Shown one piece after another: positions 11,050 through 22,860 of a stretch of 64,000 bases of DNA. The DNA lies in the NCBI GenBank assembly GCA_965153355.1, contig OZ231127.1, forward strand, positions 74,462,001 through 74,526,000. The letters are read 5' to 3'. A program made the translations under genes and the position numbers. The notes below the pieces were generated by a model. It saw only the letters and a program-made list of their open reading frames with translations. It did not search any database and was not told where the DNA came from. This DNA comes from Flaccisagitta enflata. Lineage: Eukaryota; Chaetognatha; Sagittoidea; Aphragmophora. The stretch's first letter is position 1. Each line of letters opens with the position of its first letter.

Positions 11050-11700
11050 TACCAGTCTTTCAAATTGACGGAGATCTCCGAAGAAGATGTTATATGGCAA
11101 TCAACAATGCACTGGGAAAAGGTTGTTAATTCCATGCACTTGGTTACTTCATTTTTTTTACGAACAGCTTAACAACGGTTTTCCCTCATTGGAGCTCACC
11201 TCCGTAATATGTATCTAACATTGTATTTTCAAATTGTTCAATTCATTTCTTTTGCGCTCAATGATTTTTGTCATTGTATTGTCACTATTGTATACAGAAC
11301 TGTCCTTTATGAAAAAAATGAACACTTTTGAATGGGTCACAATTCATAATTACCACAACTTTTGATGGTGTAACATCAAAATTGGGTTTCAAAGCAAGTG
11401 TAAATACTTTTGATGTCTATTTACATAGGCTATTTCTAAAATTTGTAAAATGCCATCTTTAGATGTCTATTTGTAAATGCCATTTTAAGATGTCTCGTTG
11501 TCTCTTTATGTCTACTTTATATGTCTATTTCTAAATATCTATTTGTAAATGCCGATGTTTAATGTCTATATGCAAATGCCTTCCAATGCTTTTTATGTGT
11601 ATTTCATAGTTCTCTCATGCTTTTCCTATAGGTTTAAATAAGATATAAGTAAACTGAAACCTCCTTTCTTTTCTTCTTTTTTTTTCTTTTTTTTGTGAAT
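11050..11700. other. Non-coding AT-rich stretch
   Basis: No convincing exon. Degenerate TGTCTATTTGTAAATGCC units occur at about 11420-11580. A 40-codon open stretch at 11058-11185 lacks supporting features. Confidence 0.4.
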
Positions 11701-11702
11701 CA

Positions 11703-11784
<82 letters not shown>

Positions 11785-11785
11785 G
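11703..11785. repeat. CT microsatellite
   Basis: An almost pure CT run lying just before a family A repeat start (GGCCGGATACACGGCTACCC at 11808). Confidence 0.9.
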
Positions 11786-11799
11786 CTTGGTCCAGATGA

Positions 11800-12440
11800 A
11801 AACAAGGCCGGATACACGGCTACCCTAGTCGCGTGCGTGTGGGCAAGGGCTGTATTTGAGGTCACTTGATAATTTGGGCAGGAGCAGTGAGGCCAAAGAC
11901 CGCACAAAACCCAAAATAGCAGCCCAAAGGCAGTAAGTGGTCAGTGGTACCCGTGCCCTGCTTGAGTAATATGTCATTTAAGTTGAAGGGAGCAGGGCAG
12001 CGGCCTCGAAGGGAATGAAGTCCTGTAGCACATAGGCGGATACTGTCCGTCTGTCCATCCGTCTGTCCCCCCTGACCCATCCTTAGGGCTTTGTCTCCTT
12101 TAGAGCCTATTCTGACCCAAATTCTGCCAAATAGCACAAATCCAAGCAATTTAGCCCAAATCTGAGGAAAATGGCCTAAATCCAAGCATATTGGCCCAAA
12201 TCCAAGCAAAACAGCCCAAATCTGGTCAGAATTTAGGTTTTGGAGGACCTCAGACCAGAATTGGGCGTTTATCGCCAGATTTGGGCCATTTTGCTTTGAT
12301 TTGGGCCATTATGCTTGGATTTGGGCCATTTTGCTTTGATATGGGTCATATTGCTTGGATTTGAGCTATTTGACAGAATCTGGGTCAGAATAGGCCCCAA
12401 AGGAGACAAAACCCTGAGGATGGGGCAGGGCACTGCTCTG
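11800..12440. repeat. Family A fragment joined to a foldback minisatellite element
   Basis: After the family A opening, AGCAGGGCAGCGGCCTCGAA and TGTCCGTCTGTCC lead to inverted arms: CCCAAATCCAAGCA units (12115-12225) face GCTTGGATTTGGGCC units (12280-12370). The outer GGCTTTGTCTCC and GGAGACAAAACCC also mirror each other. Confidence 0.6.
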
Positions 12441-13130
12441 AATCCATACCTTTATGTTCGTTTTAAGAATACTGCAACTTTTTTTTCAGTTTTTGATGCC
12501 CATATGATATACAAGTCCATCGCAAAAGATTGCAAAATAATCTGTATGGCGCTTTTTTTTTAAATTTTATTTTCTTACCATCATGAAGTACAGGTTGTAG
12601 TATTTTTCCTATTATTGCAGGAATGGCCTGGTTTTGCTTATAACTTTTATACAAATGGTAGAAAATACCTGTAGATGGTCTCGTTTGATAGATCTTTTGA
12701 AGATCTTTCCAAATGTCACCAATTTTTTGTAGATAAATTGAAAAACAACCATGTTATGACTTGTCAAAGTTACTGTAGTGGTACAAGTTGTTGCGACTTT
12801 CCATACTTTGCATGAATGACCTTGTTTTCCTCATAACTTCTTAACGAATTGACCAAAAAACCTCTGATTGGTCTTGTTTGGAAGATATTTGAGAGTAGAT
12901 TATGAAATTTGGAAAAAAAGAAGGTGGGGGTCCCCTTGGAGTGTTAAGTAGGCCCAAAATAGCCAATGAGGCTAAAAAGCCATCAAATCATGATTTATTT
13001 TTAAGCTGCGTGTACGCATCCCTATAACTTGCCATGACAGTCAGTCGGTGTGTCTGTCTGTTGGTCCATCCACCTGTAATGATAAGCTTTTTTAGCGTTT
13101 GTGGGCAGTTTTTGGGCAGTTGCCCCGAAG
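12430..13130. repeat. Left arm of a large inverted duplication
   Basis: This segment reappears in reverse at 15950-16670, for example CCATACCTTTATGTTCG against CGAACATGAAGGTATGG and AACTTGCCATGACAGTCAGT against the mirror near 16070. The intervening 2.8 kb is minisatellite. Confidence 0.7.
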
Positions 13131-14100
13131 GAGTCGATGACCTATGCTTTCACATGTATGGGGGATTTTCTCTTTCTCCTTCTCTTTCTTCTATGTCCCC
13201 CCCCCTCAAATCACAGTCTCGAGGCCCAAATTCCAGTCTCGAGGCCCAAATCCCAGTCTTGAGGCCCAAATTCCAGCTTCAAGGCCTAAATCCTAGCCTC
13301 AAGGCCTAAATCCCAGCCTGGAGGCCCAGATTTCAGTCTTGAAGCCCAAATCTCAGCCTCAACGTCAAAATCTCAGCCAAGAGGCCCAGATCCCGGCCAT
13401 GAGGCCCAAATCTCAGCCTCCAGGCTAAGATTTGGGCCTTGAGGCTAGGATTTGGGCCTTGAGGCTGGGATTTGGGCCTCAATACTGGAATTTGGGCAGG
13501 CCTGATTTTAGTGATTTTTTTGACTGAGCCAGTCGGGCTCGCTCCCCACAACTTGACAGAGCCCGAAAGCGAAACCATGAGCACGGTAAAAATGTCATGC
13601 CAAATTTTACAATCATCAGCTTAGATTTGTAGTAGCAGCTACTGATTATATGATGTGATAAAATGATCCCTACAAAGATGATTCAATTTGTGAAAAAATC
13701 GAAGAGCGACTCAAAACTTGATGATTTTTCAAATATTTCACTCAATCAGCTTGAGCGCTTTGAATCCATCCCAATGAGAGAGAGCCTGCCGGGCTCAGAG
13801 CTTGCAAAACATGAGAGCCCGAGAGCAAAATAGAGAGCATCGGGCTCGCGGGCTCGCTCTAAAATCAGGCCTGGATTTGGCCCTCGAGACTGGAATTTGG
13901 GCCTCGAGACTGGAATTTGAGGGGGAGGGACAGAGGAGGAGGAGGGGAAGGAGAAGGAGAAAATCCCCCATACATGTGAAAGCATAGGTCATCCACCCCT
14001 TCGGGGCCGCTGCCGTGCTCCCCCCTCAACTTAACCACAACCTACTTAGGCAGGGCACGGGTACTGCTGACCATCTAGCGCTTTTGCGACTATTGAATTA
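13106..14100. repeat. Foldback minisatellite element split by a hAT-like MITE
   Basis: Outer ends mirror each other: GGGCAGTTGCCCCGAAGGAG with CTATGCTTTCACATGTATGG on the left, and CATACATGTGAAAGCATAGG with CCTTCGGGGCCGCTGCC on the right. Inside are inverted GAGGCCCAAATCCCAGTCT units. The MITE at 13497-13873 sits near the centre. Confidence 0.65.
13497..13873. mobile_element. hAT-like MITE, second copy
   Basis: Termini CAGGCCTGATTTTAG and CTAAAATCAGGCCTG are perfect inverted repeats. The flanking octamers AATTTGGG and GATTTGGC agree at 6 of 8 positions, so the duplication has decayed or the host array blurs it. The interior has GGGCTCGCTC words like those inside the copy at 52398-53339. Confidence 0.7.
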
Positions 14101-15340
14101 CTGCTCCTGCCCAAATGCTTGGTTAGCACATCTGGACAGCAGCTCCAAAGTGCCAATATCCTGAAAGAAACATGGGTAAATTTCCAAAGGTCTGTTTATC
14201 CGTCTGTCTCTATCCATCCATCCACCCCCCCCCCCCCGAAGCCTCTCAAGCACCAACCTGGCCCTTACAGACCCTTAATCAGCCCTGTCAGGTCTCAAAA
14301 CTGCCTTCTCAGGCTCAAAATCACCCTTTTTGGGCAGGGGCCACGGAGGGGCAGACGACCTATGATTCCACACAGGGCAATATTTCCGTGCTTCTCATTC
14401 CCCCCTTGACCTCAAATCAGACCTCTCAGGCCTCAAATTAGGCTTCCCAGACCTCAAATCAGGCCTCCCAGGCCTCAAATCAGGCCTCTCAGACCTACAA
14501 CAAGGTCTTCTAGACTTTAAATCAGGCCTTCCAGACCTAAAATCAGACCTCTCAGGCCCTGAATTGGGACTCCCAGACCTCAAATCAGTGCTCCAGTACC
14601 AAATTCAGGCCTCCCAGACCTCAAATCAGGCCTTCCAGACCTCCCAGGCCCAAAATGAGGCCTCCCAGACCTTAAATCAGACCTCCTAGGCCCCAAATTT
14701 TAAATATGAGACAACCAGTCGCCCAAGGGCAATATGTAGTCAGCGATACCTATTGCCGTGCTTTACAAGACTGTGAATTGGAGTGAAGGGGAAGCAGGGC
14801 AGTGGCCCCAAAGGGTACAAAGTCCTGTAGAACATAGGGGGACTTTCATTTGTCCTTTCATCTGTCTGTCTTTAGATCACTGATTTGAAGCCAGCCAGGA
14901 TAAATTTGCAGCCTGAAATGGCTGATTTGAGGAATGAGAGGGCAGATTTTAGGCCTCAGTTAGCAGATACAAGGCGTGAGGGCTGAATTAACGCCTGAGA
15001 AACCAATTTGAAGCCTGAGAGGCCTAATTTGAGGTCTGGGAGGACTAGTCTTAGGTGTGAAAGGGCAGATTTTGGGCCTTAGAGGGCGGATCAGTACTGA
15101 AAGGGTAGACTTGAGGCCCATGAGGACAAATTATAGGCCTGAGAGGGTTGATTTATGGCATGAGGGGACAGATTTCTGGCCTCATAGGGCAGATTTCAGG
15201 GTTGAGAGGCCTGATGTTGGGACAAATGGACAGAATGACAGATGGACGAACAAAAGTCCTCCTGTGTTCTACAGGACTTCGTCCCCTTCAGGCCACTGCC
15301 CAAATAGAAGGGCAATATGTGGTCAGCGATACCCTTTGCC
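14100..15340. repeat. Minisatellite arrays (CAGGCCTCCCAGACCTCAAA type)
   Basis: About 20-22 bp units run at 14400-14700 on one strand and, as GGCCTGAGAGGGCAGATTT, at 14880-15220 on the other. Element ends GGCAGTGGCCCCAAAGGG and TCCTGTAGAACATAGGGGG occur at 14800-14840. No gene. Confidence 0.6.
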
Positions 15341-15355
15341 CTGCTTTGTATGTTA

Positions 15356-15404
15356 GAATGTATGTATGTATGTATGTATGTATGTATGTATGTATGTATG
15401 TTGG
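15356..15404. repeat. TATG microsatellite
   Basis: About eleven GTAT units. Confidence 0.9.
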
Positions 15405-15950
15405 AATGGGAGGAAGCAGGGCAGCGGCCCTAAAGGGGACAAAGTTCTGTAGAACACAGAGGGAAGTGTTCGTCCATCTGTCCATTAGTGCGTCGGTTAG
15501 TCCCCCCAAGCCGCTGCACTGCTCAGCCAATCATTCTTAGCAGAGCATTAGGTACCACTCGCTGTCCATGTGCAATCCTTGGATGACTAGTAAATCACTG
15601 CCCCTGCCCGGCCACTCGCGACTTTGGTAGCCTCAGGAGCCCAATCTGGCAGGACGAACGGAAGTCCTAATCTACAGGACTTCCATTTGAGGTCAGTGGG
15701 GGGGGGGGGACAAGAACGGAAAAATTGCCCTGTGTGGAATCATAGGTTGTTTGTCCCTTTGGGGCCGCTGCCAAAAAGGGGGATTTTGAGCCTGACAGGG
15801 CTGATTCAGGGTCTGTAAGGGCCAGATCAGGGCTTGAGAGGCCTAAGGGGGAATGAACGAATTGACAGATGGACAGATGGATGGACAGATGGATGGAAAC
15901 TCACCCATGTTTCTGACAGGATATTGGCCCTTTGGTGCTGCTGCCCAGAA
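15405..15950. repeat. Fragments of the GGCAGCGGCCCC repeat family
   Basis: Repeated element ends (GGGCAGCGGCCCTAAAGGGG, GTTCTGTAGAACACAGAGGG) and short AGGCCTGA-type units; no coding signal. Confidence 0.5.
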
Positions 15951-16670
15951 ACGCTAACCAAGCATTAAGGCAGGAGCAGTAATGTAAAAAAACGCCAACA
16001 AACACAAAAAAGCTAAGCATTACCGATGGACAGACCAATAGACATACAGACCAACTGACCGTCATAGCAAGTTAAAGGGATGCATATACGCGACTTAAAA
16101 ATAAATCATGGTTTGATGGCTTTCTAGCCTCTTTAGCTTTTTGGGGCCCACTTGACAGGTTCTGAAGGGCTCTTTTTTTCCAAATTTCATTATCTACTTC
16201 CAAATATCTTCCAAACGAGACCAATCTGAGGTTTTTTGGTCAATTCGTTTAGAAGCTATGAGGAAAACAAGGTCATTCATGCAAAATATGGAAAGTCGCA
16301 ACAACCTGTACCACTCTAGTAACTTAGACAAGTCATAACGTGGTTGTTTTTCAATTTATCTACAAAAAATTGGTGACATTCGGAAAGCTCTTCAAAAGAT
16401 CTATCAAATGAGACCATCTACAGGTATTTTCTCCCATTTGTATGAAAGTTATAAGCAAAACAAGGCCATTCTTGCAATAATAGGAAAAATACAACAACCT
16501 GTACTTCATGATGGTAAAAAAATGAGATTTAAAAAAAAAGCGCCATACAGATTAATTTGCAATCTTTTGCAATGGACTTGTACATCATATGGGGATCGAA
16601 AACTAAAAAAAAAGTTGCAGTATTCTTAAAACGAACATGAAGGTATGGATTCAGAGCAGTGAGGGGGGAC
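15950..16670. repeat. Right arm of a large inverted duplication
   Basis: Reverse-complement partner of 12430-13130, with the two arms still closely similar over most of their length. Confidence 0.7.
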
Positions 16671-17553
16671 AGACGTACATACGGATGTATGTATGGACAT
16701 ATGGACAGACGGACGGGCAGATTCCCCCTGTGTTCTACAGGGACTTTGTCCCCTTCAGGGCCGCTGCCCAAAAAGTAAAGTGTGACGGAAAGACTGACCA
16801 ACAGACCGACAGAGCAACGGACGGACCAATGGACTAATGGACCAATGGACCATCAAAGAAGGGTGTAGAGTCACGTGGAACGCGACTCAAAATGTTCGAT
16901 AGCTAGGGGACGCCATGGCTGGGATTTGGGCCATGAGACTGGAATTTGGGCCTCAAGACTGGTATTTGAGGGGGGAGGAAGGGAGGAGGAGGAGGAGGCC
17001 ATGGCTACTCCTGCTACCTCTTCAAAAACGCGTCTGCTTGTATGGATCTTCCTTTGCTTCCGCTTCCATTTTGTATTCAAATTTAAGTAGCTACCCCAAA
17101 CACCAATAGTCGCAAAAGCGTTAGATGGTCAGCGGTACCCGTTGCCCCTATGTGAGAATATGTGAGTGTGGGGCCAATGACCTATGCTTAGTAAGTTTTG
17201 AAGCTCTAGGATTGAATTTGAGCATCATCAATGGGATTTGAGCATCAAGGCTGTGATTCAAGCCATGAGGCTGTGATTTAAGCCTCAAGGCTGCGATTTG
17301 AGCCTCGAAGCTGTGATTTGAGCCTTAAGGCTGGAATTTGAGGCTTAAGGCTGGGATTTGAGGCTCAAGGCTGGGATATGAGCCTTGAGGCTGGGATTTG
17401 AGTTTCTAGGCTGTGATTTGAGCCATAAGGCTGTTATTTGAGCCTTGAGGCAGTGATTTGAGGTTTTAGGCTAGGATTTGAGCCTTGAGGCTGTGATTTG
17501 AGCCTCAAGGCTGGGATTCGAGGCTTGAAGCTGGGATTTGAGCTTTGAGGCTT
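16671..17553. repeat. Repeat-family ends and a GGGATTTGAGCC minisatellite
   Basis: 16675-16890 carries a GGACAGACGG tract and the family hairpin GAGTCACGTGGAACGCGACT. 17190-17553 is an array of about 20-bp units, consensus GGCTGGGATTTGAGCCTCAA, which continues at 19215-19440 beyond the 323-bp array. Confidence 0.65.
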
Positions 17554-19214
17554 GTATGATAGGTGGAACAATTTCCCTCACTAAACCCAAACTGAAAAAT
17601 ATGGAAGAGGGCCTTGTGAGCCCTCACTGACTAGTTACTACGCGCATCACTCCTAGTTTTCCATTTAGCAAAACTAACTTGCAAACATCCATACTGAGTC
17701 TAACCCAAAACACTAATGCTTACCAAAATAGATAAGGGCTTATGATTGTTACCTTTGTTACCAAAATTCAACAAATCACCCGAGGGTAGCATTGTTAAGA
17801 AACCATACCCTTGAAGGATAGAATCGAGGTCAAGCTTAATGCGACCGCCGGACATTCTAATCCAAGGTACTGAGTAGTATGATAGGTGGAACAATTTCCC
17901 TCACTAAACCCAAACTGAAAAATATGGAAGAGGGCCTTGTGAGCCCTCACTGACTAGTTACTACGCGCATCACTCCTAGTTTTCCATTTAGCAAAACTAA
18001 CTTGCAAACATCCATACTGAGTCTAACCCAAAACACTAATGCTTACCAAAATAGATAAGGGCTTATGATTGTTACCTTTGTTACCAAAATTCAACAAATC
18101 ACCCGAGGGTAGCATTGTTAAGAAACCATACCCTTGAAGGATAGAATCGAGGTCAAGCTTAATGCGACCGCCGGACATTCTAATCCAAGGTACTGAGTAG
18201 TATGATGGGTGGAACAATTTCCCTCACTATACCCAAACTGAAAAATATGGAAGAGGGCCTTGTGAGCCCTCACTGACTAGTTACTACGCGCATCACTCCT
18301 AGTTTTCCATTTAGCAAAACTAACTTTGCAAACATCCATTCTGAGTCTAACCCAAAACACTAATGCTTACCAAAATAGATAAGGGCTAATGATTGTTACC
18401 TTTGTTACCAAAATTCAACAAATCACCCGAGGGTAGCATTGTTAAGAAACCATACCCTTGAAGGATAGAATCGAGGTCAAGCTTAATGCGACCGCCGGAC
18501 ATTCTAATCCAAGGTACTGAGTAGTATGATAGGTGGAACAATTTCCCTCACTAAACCCAAACTGAAAAATATGGAAGAGGGCCTTGTGAGCCCTCACTGA
18601 CTAGTTACTACGCGCATCACTCCTAGTTTTCCATTTAGCAAAACTAACTTGCAAACATCCATACTGAGTCTAACCCAAAACACTAATGCTTACCAAAATA
18701 GATAAGGGCTTATGATTGTTACCTTTGTTACCAAAATTCAACAAATCACCCGAGGGTAGCATTGTTAAGAAACCATACCCTTGAAGGATAGAATCGAGGT
18801 CAAGCTTAATGCGACCGCCGGACATTCTAATCCAAGGTACTGAGTAGTATGATAGGTGGAACAATTTCCCTCACTAAACCCAAACTGAAAAATATGGAAG
18901 AGGGCCTTGTGAGCCCTCACTGACTAGTTACTACGCGCATCACTCCTAGTTTTCCATTTAGCAAAACTAACTTGCAAACATCCATACTGAGTCTAACCCA
19001 AAACACTAATGCTTACCAAAATAGATAAGGGCTTATGATTGTTACCTTTGTTACCAAAATTCAACAAATCACCCGAGGGTAGCATTGTTAAGAAACCATA
19101 CCCTTGAAGGATAGAATCGAGGTCAAGCTTAATGCGACCGCCGGACATTCTAATCCAAGGTACTGAGTAGTATGATAGGTGGAACAATTTCCCTCACTAA
19201 ACCCAAACTGAAAA
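17554..19214. repeat. Five tandem 323-bp units plus a 45-bp partial unit
   Basis: Unit starts fall at 17554, 17877, 18200, 18524 and 18847, with a partial sixth at 19170. Copies are nearly identical; the third has an extra T, an A-to-T change and a few others. The array is embedded in a 20-bp minisatellite. Each unit includes an apparent exon on the minus strand and an intronic hairpin. Confidence 0.95.
17753..19162 (-). CDS. Tandem array of five identical 117-nt exons (propeller-like repeat)
   Basis: In each 323-bp unit the minus strand offers an acceptor (CTACTCAG), an open stretch, and a donor (AAAG then GTAACA): 19162-19046, 18839-18723, 18516-18400, 18192-18076 and 17869-17753. Each is 39 codons and begins and ends in phase 1, so any number can be joined without breaking the frame. 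The peptide reads VPWIRMSGGRIKLDLDSILQ then GYGFLTMLPSGDLLNFGNK. The pattern W, then G-R-I, then G-x-G-F, then SGDLLNFG resembles one blade of tectonin-type beta-propeller lectins; that is a resemblance only. Copy 3 gains a stop codon only beyond the proposed donor, that is, in the intron. I could not find confident first and last exons, so this could be a gene fragment or a decaying copy. Confidence 0.45.
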
Positions 19215-20034
19215 AGGCTGGGATATGGGCTTCCAGACTGGGATTTAAGCCTCCAGGTTGGGATTTGAGCCTCAAGGTTGGGATTTCAGCCTCCAGGTTG
19301 AGATTTGAGCCTTGAGGTTGGGATTTGAGACTGGAGGCTAGGATTTGGGCTTTAAGGCTAGAATTTGGGACTCAAGACTAGGATTTAGGCCCCAAGGCCA
19401 GGATATGAGCTTCGGAGGGGGTGGACGGAGGAGAAGAAGGAGAAGAAGAAGAAGAAGAAGGAAAAATTTCCCCTATGTGTGAAAGCATAGGTCATCGGCT
19501 CCTTTGGGGCCGCTGCCCAAAAAGGAAGCGGTCAATCGCTTCCACATCCCTTTTTCGGGGGTGTCAAAAATGGTGATCGTCAAGTGATAGAAGAGAAATC
19601 CAGTGTGGATTGCTTAAGCCATTTTTCCTCGCGCAGTTTTTAGAAAAAGCGTTCTGAAAAAGAAAATAGCCCCCTGAACTAGAGTTTACCTTTCTGCATC
19701 TGCTTCCTGTACCTAATTGCAGATCTAGCTATTGAAACTCAAAAACGTTTTTAGCATCAAAATGAGTTTTGAGAAAGAGTTTTTTTTTTCAAATAATAAA
19801 GAAAAAAATATTTTAGAAAAATTCATATCAAGATTTGAATAAAATCAAGAATCTTCATAACAGGGTGAATGAAAAAAAACAAGGCCAAGTAGGCCAATAA
19901 GGTGCGACGTGTGGATCGTCGAACGAATGCGTTACCGACCGACCAACCGACCAACCGACCGACGGACACAGCCAGTTATAGAGGTGCTTTGTCGCACCTA
20001 AAAAAGTGAAAGATAAGAAAACTGAAAAGAATAT
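19215..20034. repeat. Minisatellite tail, GAA-rich tract, and a hairpin-ended repeat
   Basis: 19215-19440 continues the GGGATTTGAG array. 19440-19530 has GGAGAAGAAG and the element end GTGTGAAAGCATAGGTCATC. 19870-20005 is a relative of families A/B with GGTGCGACGTG at one side, an ACCGACCAACCG tract, and GTCGCACCT at the other. Confidence 0.5.
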
Positions 20035-20086
20035 ATGATAGTCAAAGTGGGTGTAAACAAAATTTTTGATAGTGACTGCCTACGGC

Positions 20087-20089
<3 letters not shown>

Positions 20090-20121
<32 letters not shown>

Positions 20122-20262
20122 AGAAAGAAAAAGAGAGAGAAAGAGAGAGGAAAAAAACAAAGAGAAAAAAAAAACAAAGGGAAAAAAAAAGAAATGATGA
20201 GAAAAAAAAAGAAGAGAAGAAAAGAAATAAAGATAGGGAAAGAAACAAAAAAAGAGTAGAAG
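20090..20262. repeat. GA-rich and A-rich simple sequence
   Basis: A GA run followed by purine-only AAAGAG/GAAAAAAA sequence. Confidence 0.85.
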
Positions 20263-21245
20263 AGAAAAAAAACCCTTAACTGATAGAGAAAAACATGCTA
20301 AAAAGAAACACCAACACGGACTAAAAACTTTTTATGAATTTAGTGCGTATTCAAAGTTTGATCTTTAATAACAGTTTCAATCTCTAAATCCTTAACTCAT
20401 AGAAATATAGTTGGAAAACTCAAACTAGAAAAAAAGTTTTTTCATAAAACTTTAAAGAACTTAAGGTTTTCCTTATAAGACTTAAAAAGACCTATTAGCA
20501 GATATCTAAAAAAACCTTCTGCAATTAAAAAATGCATTTGCAGATTTTTACAAATTATCTGTCTGCAAAACGTGACGCCTTCATCCTTGTTGAAACCCTA
20601 AACTCTACCCTGAACTGTTCACGTCCACTATGCTTGCGGGCTCAAAACACAACCGATTCCGACGTTCTTGGTCTTAATCGAAAGAGTTTTGTTTTCTAAC
20701 ACCGCTGTTTCTCACTATAATTGATGTTTGTTTGTTTGTAATAGATAAGAGTTACAGATATAAAAACGATTGATGACTGACAAACACAACTTTACGTTTA
20801 GAGTTAGAGTCCAAGGACTGAAAGGTCATCCTCAGCGCCGTCAATCAAAATCGTTTTTAAGCACAAGCATTTTATCTATGTTATTGTCAAAGCAAGTTTT
20901 GCTCTCGTTAACCCTCAGCTGTAGAGGTTATTTCACTTTTCTTACACAATCTACTTCACAACGAGCATAAAAACTCATTGTGAATCGTCACTCTGCGTAT
21001 CCCGTTCTGCTATGTAAAGTTGCGCACGTGTATTACAAAAAACTGAGGATGAACTTTTTTCATAACTAGATCGCATTTACTCTGTGGTTGAATGCAGTCA
21101 GACTTGAATTCAGAAGCGCTCTAACACCGGACTATCTCCAAAAATTGTTTTTTTGTCTGTGATTTTCGACATTCTTCACAGAGAAAAACGATAGGGGGCG
21201 AGTTCTGGAAAATAAGCGTAGAATTCTCTGACCACTTTTTTTTAT
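20263..21245. other. Unassigned single-copy stretch
   Basis: No exon with both splice sites and a protein-like translation was found. The 66-codon open frame at 20770-20970 has no support. Confidence 0.4.
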
Positions 21246-21249
21246 TGAT

Positions 21250-21980
21250 TTTTGGGCAGCGGCCCCGAAGGGGACGAAGTCCTGTAGAACACAGGGGGAA
21301 TCTGTCCGTCCATCCTTATGTAGGTCCGTCCGTCCCCCCCCCACCCCTTCTCTGTACCCCCCTCCCCCCAGCCTCTAGGCCCATATCTCAGCCTGGAGGC
21401 CCATATCTCAGCCTCGAGGCCCAAATCCCAGTCTTGAGGCCCAAATCCCACCCTCAAGGCCCAAATCCCAACCCCAAGGCCCAGGTTACAGTCTCTAGGG
21501 ATTTGGGCCTCAAGACTGGGATTTGGGTCTCGAGGCTGGGATATGGGCCTCCAGGCTGAGATATGGGCCTAGAGGCTGGGGGGAGGGGGATACGGAGGAG
21601 GAGGAGAAGGAGGAGGAGGAGAAGGCGAAAATTCCCCATATGTGTGAAAGCATAGGTCATCGACCCCTTCGGGGCCGCTGCCCTGCTCTCTCCTCAACCT
21701 CAACCACAGCCTGCTTAAGCAGGGCACGGGTGTACCGCTGACCATCTAACGCTTTTGCGACTATTGGGCCTATTCTGACCCAAATTCAGCCAAATAGCCC
21801 ATATCCAAGCAAATGGAAAGACGAGCGGACGGATGGACGGGCAGATTCCCCCTGTGTTCTACAGGACTTTGTCCCCTTTGGGGCCGCTGCCTTGCTCCCC
21901 CTCAACCTAAATCACACACTACTCAAGCAGGGCACGGGTACCGCTGACCCTTACTGCCTTTGGGCTGCTATTAATAACAA
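21250..21980. repeat. Foldback minisatellite element, copy 1
   Basis: Centre near 21490. GGCCCATATCTCAGCCTGGA units on the left face TCCAGGCTGAGATATGGGCC units on the right, giving arms of about 100 bp. It is followed by GGAGGAGGAG sequence, CTATGCTTTCACACATATGG (reversed), and the block ending TAACGCTTTTGCGACTATTG. Confidence 0.7.
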
Positions 21981-21982
21981 AA

Positions 21983-22735
21983 TAGAATATTACTCCTCAG
22001 CGACAAATGTCAATGAATTCTACTCCCTGTAGTTATTTTCGCGACTTCCTCTTACAAAAGTGGGGAAAAACTCCAGCTTCACAGGTAACGGGAAGATACT
22101 CACACATCTTTGTCTAGAGCGGGGCAAGGTCTGATGGAGCTTGGGATAGGTTCGTTCTCTCAGCCTCGAGGCCAAAATCCCAGTCTTGAGGCCCAAATCC
22201 CACCCTCAAGGCCCAAATCCCAACCCCAAGGCCCAGATTACAGTCTCTAGGGATTTGGGCCTCAAGACTGGGATTTGGGTCTCGAGGCTGGGATATGGGC
22301 CTCCAGGCTGAGATATGGGCCTAGAGGCTGGGGGGAGGGGGATACGGAGGAGGAGGAGAAGGAGGAGGAGAAGGAGAAGGAGAAAATTCCCCATATGTGT
22401 GAAAGCATAGGTCATCGACCCCTTCGGGGCAGCTGCCCTGCTCCCCCCTCAACCTCAACCACAGCCTGCTTAAGCAGGGCACGGGTGTACCGCTGACCAT
22501 CTAACGCTTTTGCGACTATTGGGCCTATTCTGACCCAAATTCAGCCAAATAGCCCATATCCAAGCAAATGGAAAGACGAGCGGACGGATGGACGGACAGA
22601 TTCCCCCTGTGTTCTACGGGACTTTGTCCCCTTTGGGGCCGCTGTCTTGCTCCCCCTCAACCTAAATCACACACTACTCAAGCAGGGCACGGGTACCGCT
22701 GACCCTTACTGCCTTTGGGCTGCTATTAATAACAA
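21983..22735. repeat. 752-bp segment, duplicated directly at 23494-24255
   Basis: It opens with a 170-bp block (GAATATTACTCCTCAGCGAC) followed by a half-size foldback minisatellite. The same order recurs from 23494, and the 170-bp block alone recurs at about 24257-24425. Confidence 0.85.
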
Positions 22736-22860
22736 AACATCAGCGGTTGCTTTGACCGATTCTTAAGATTGGGTTAAAGATCGAACAAATATCCTCAAAC
22801 TGCAAAATAGTGTTAAGCTTGACTCGAAATTTTTTTTCTTTTGGTTTTTTTTTTTTTAAG

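Noticed and set aside
11058-11185. Open stretch after an AG at 11055 (FKLTEISEEDVIWQSTMHWE)
   Set aside because: Only about 40 codons directly after a MITE, no recognisable domain and no matching upstream donor.
17554-19214. CRISPR-like reading of the regular 323-bp array
   Set aside because: Whole units are identical with no variable spacers, and the genome is eukaryotic.
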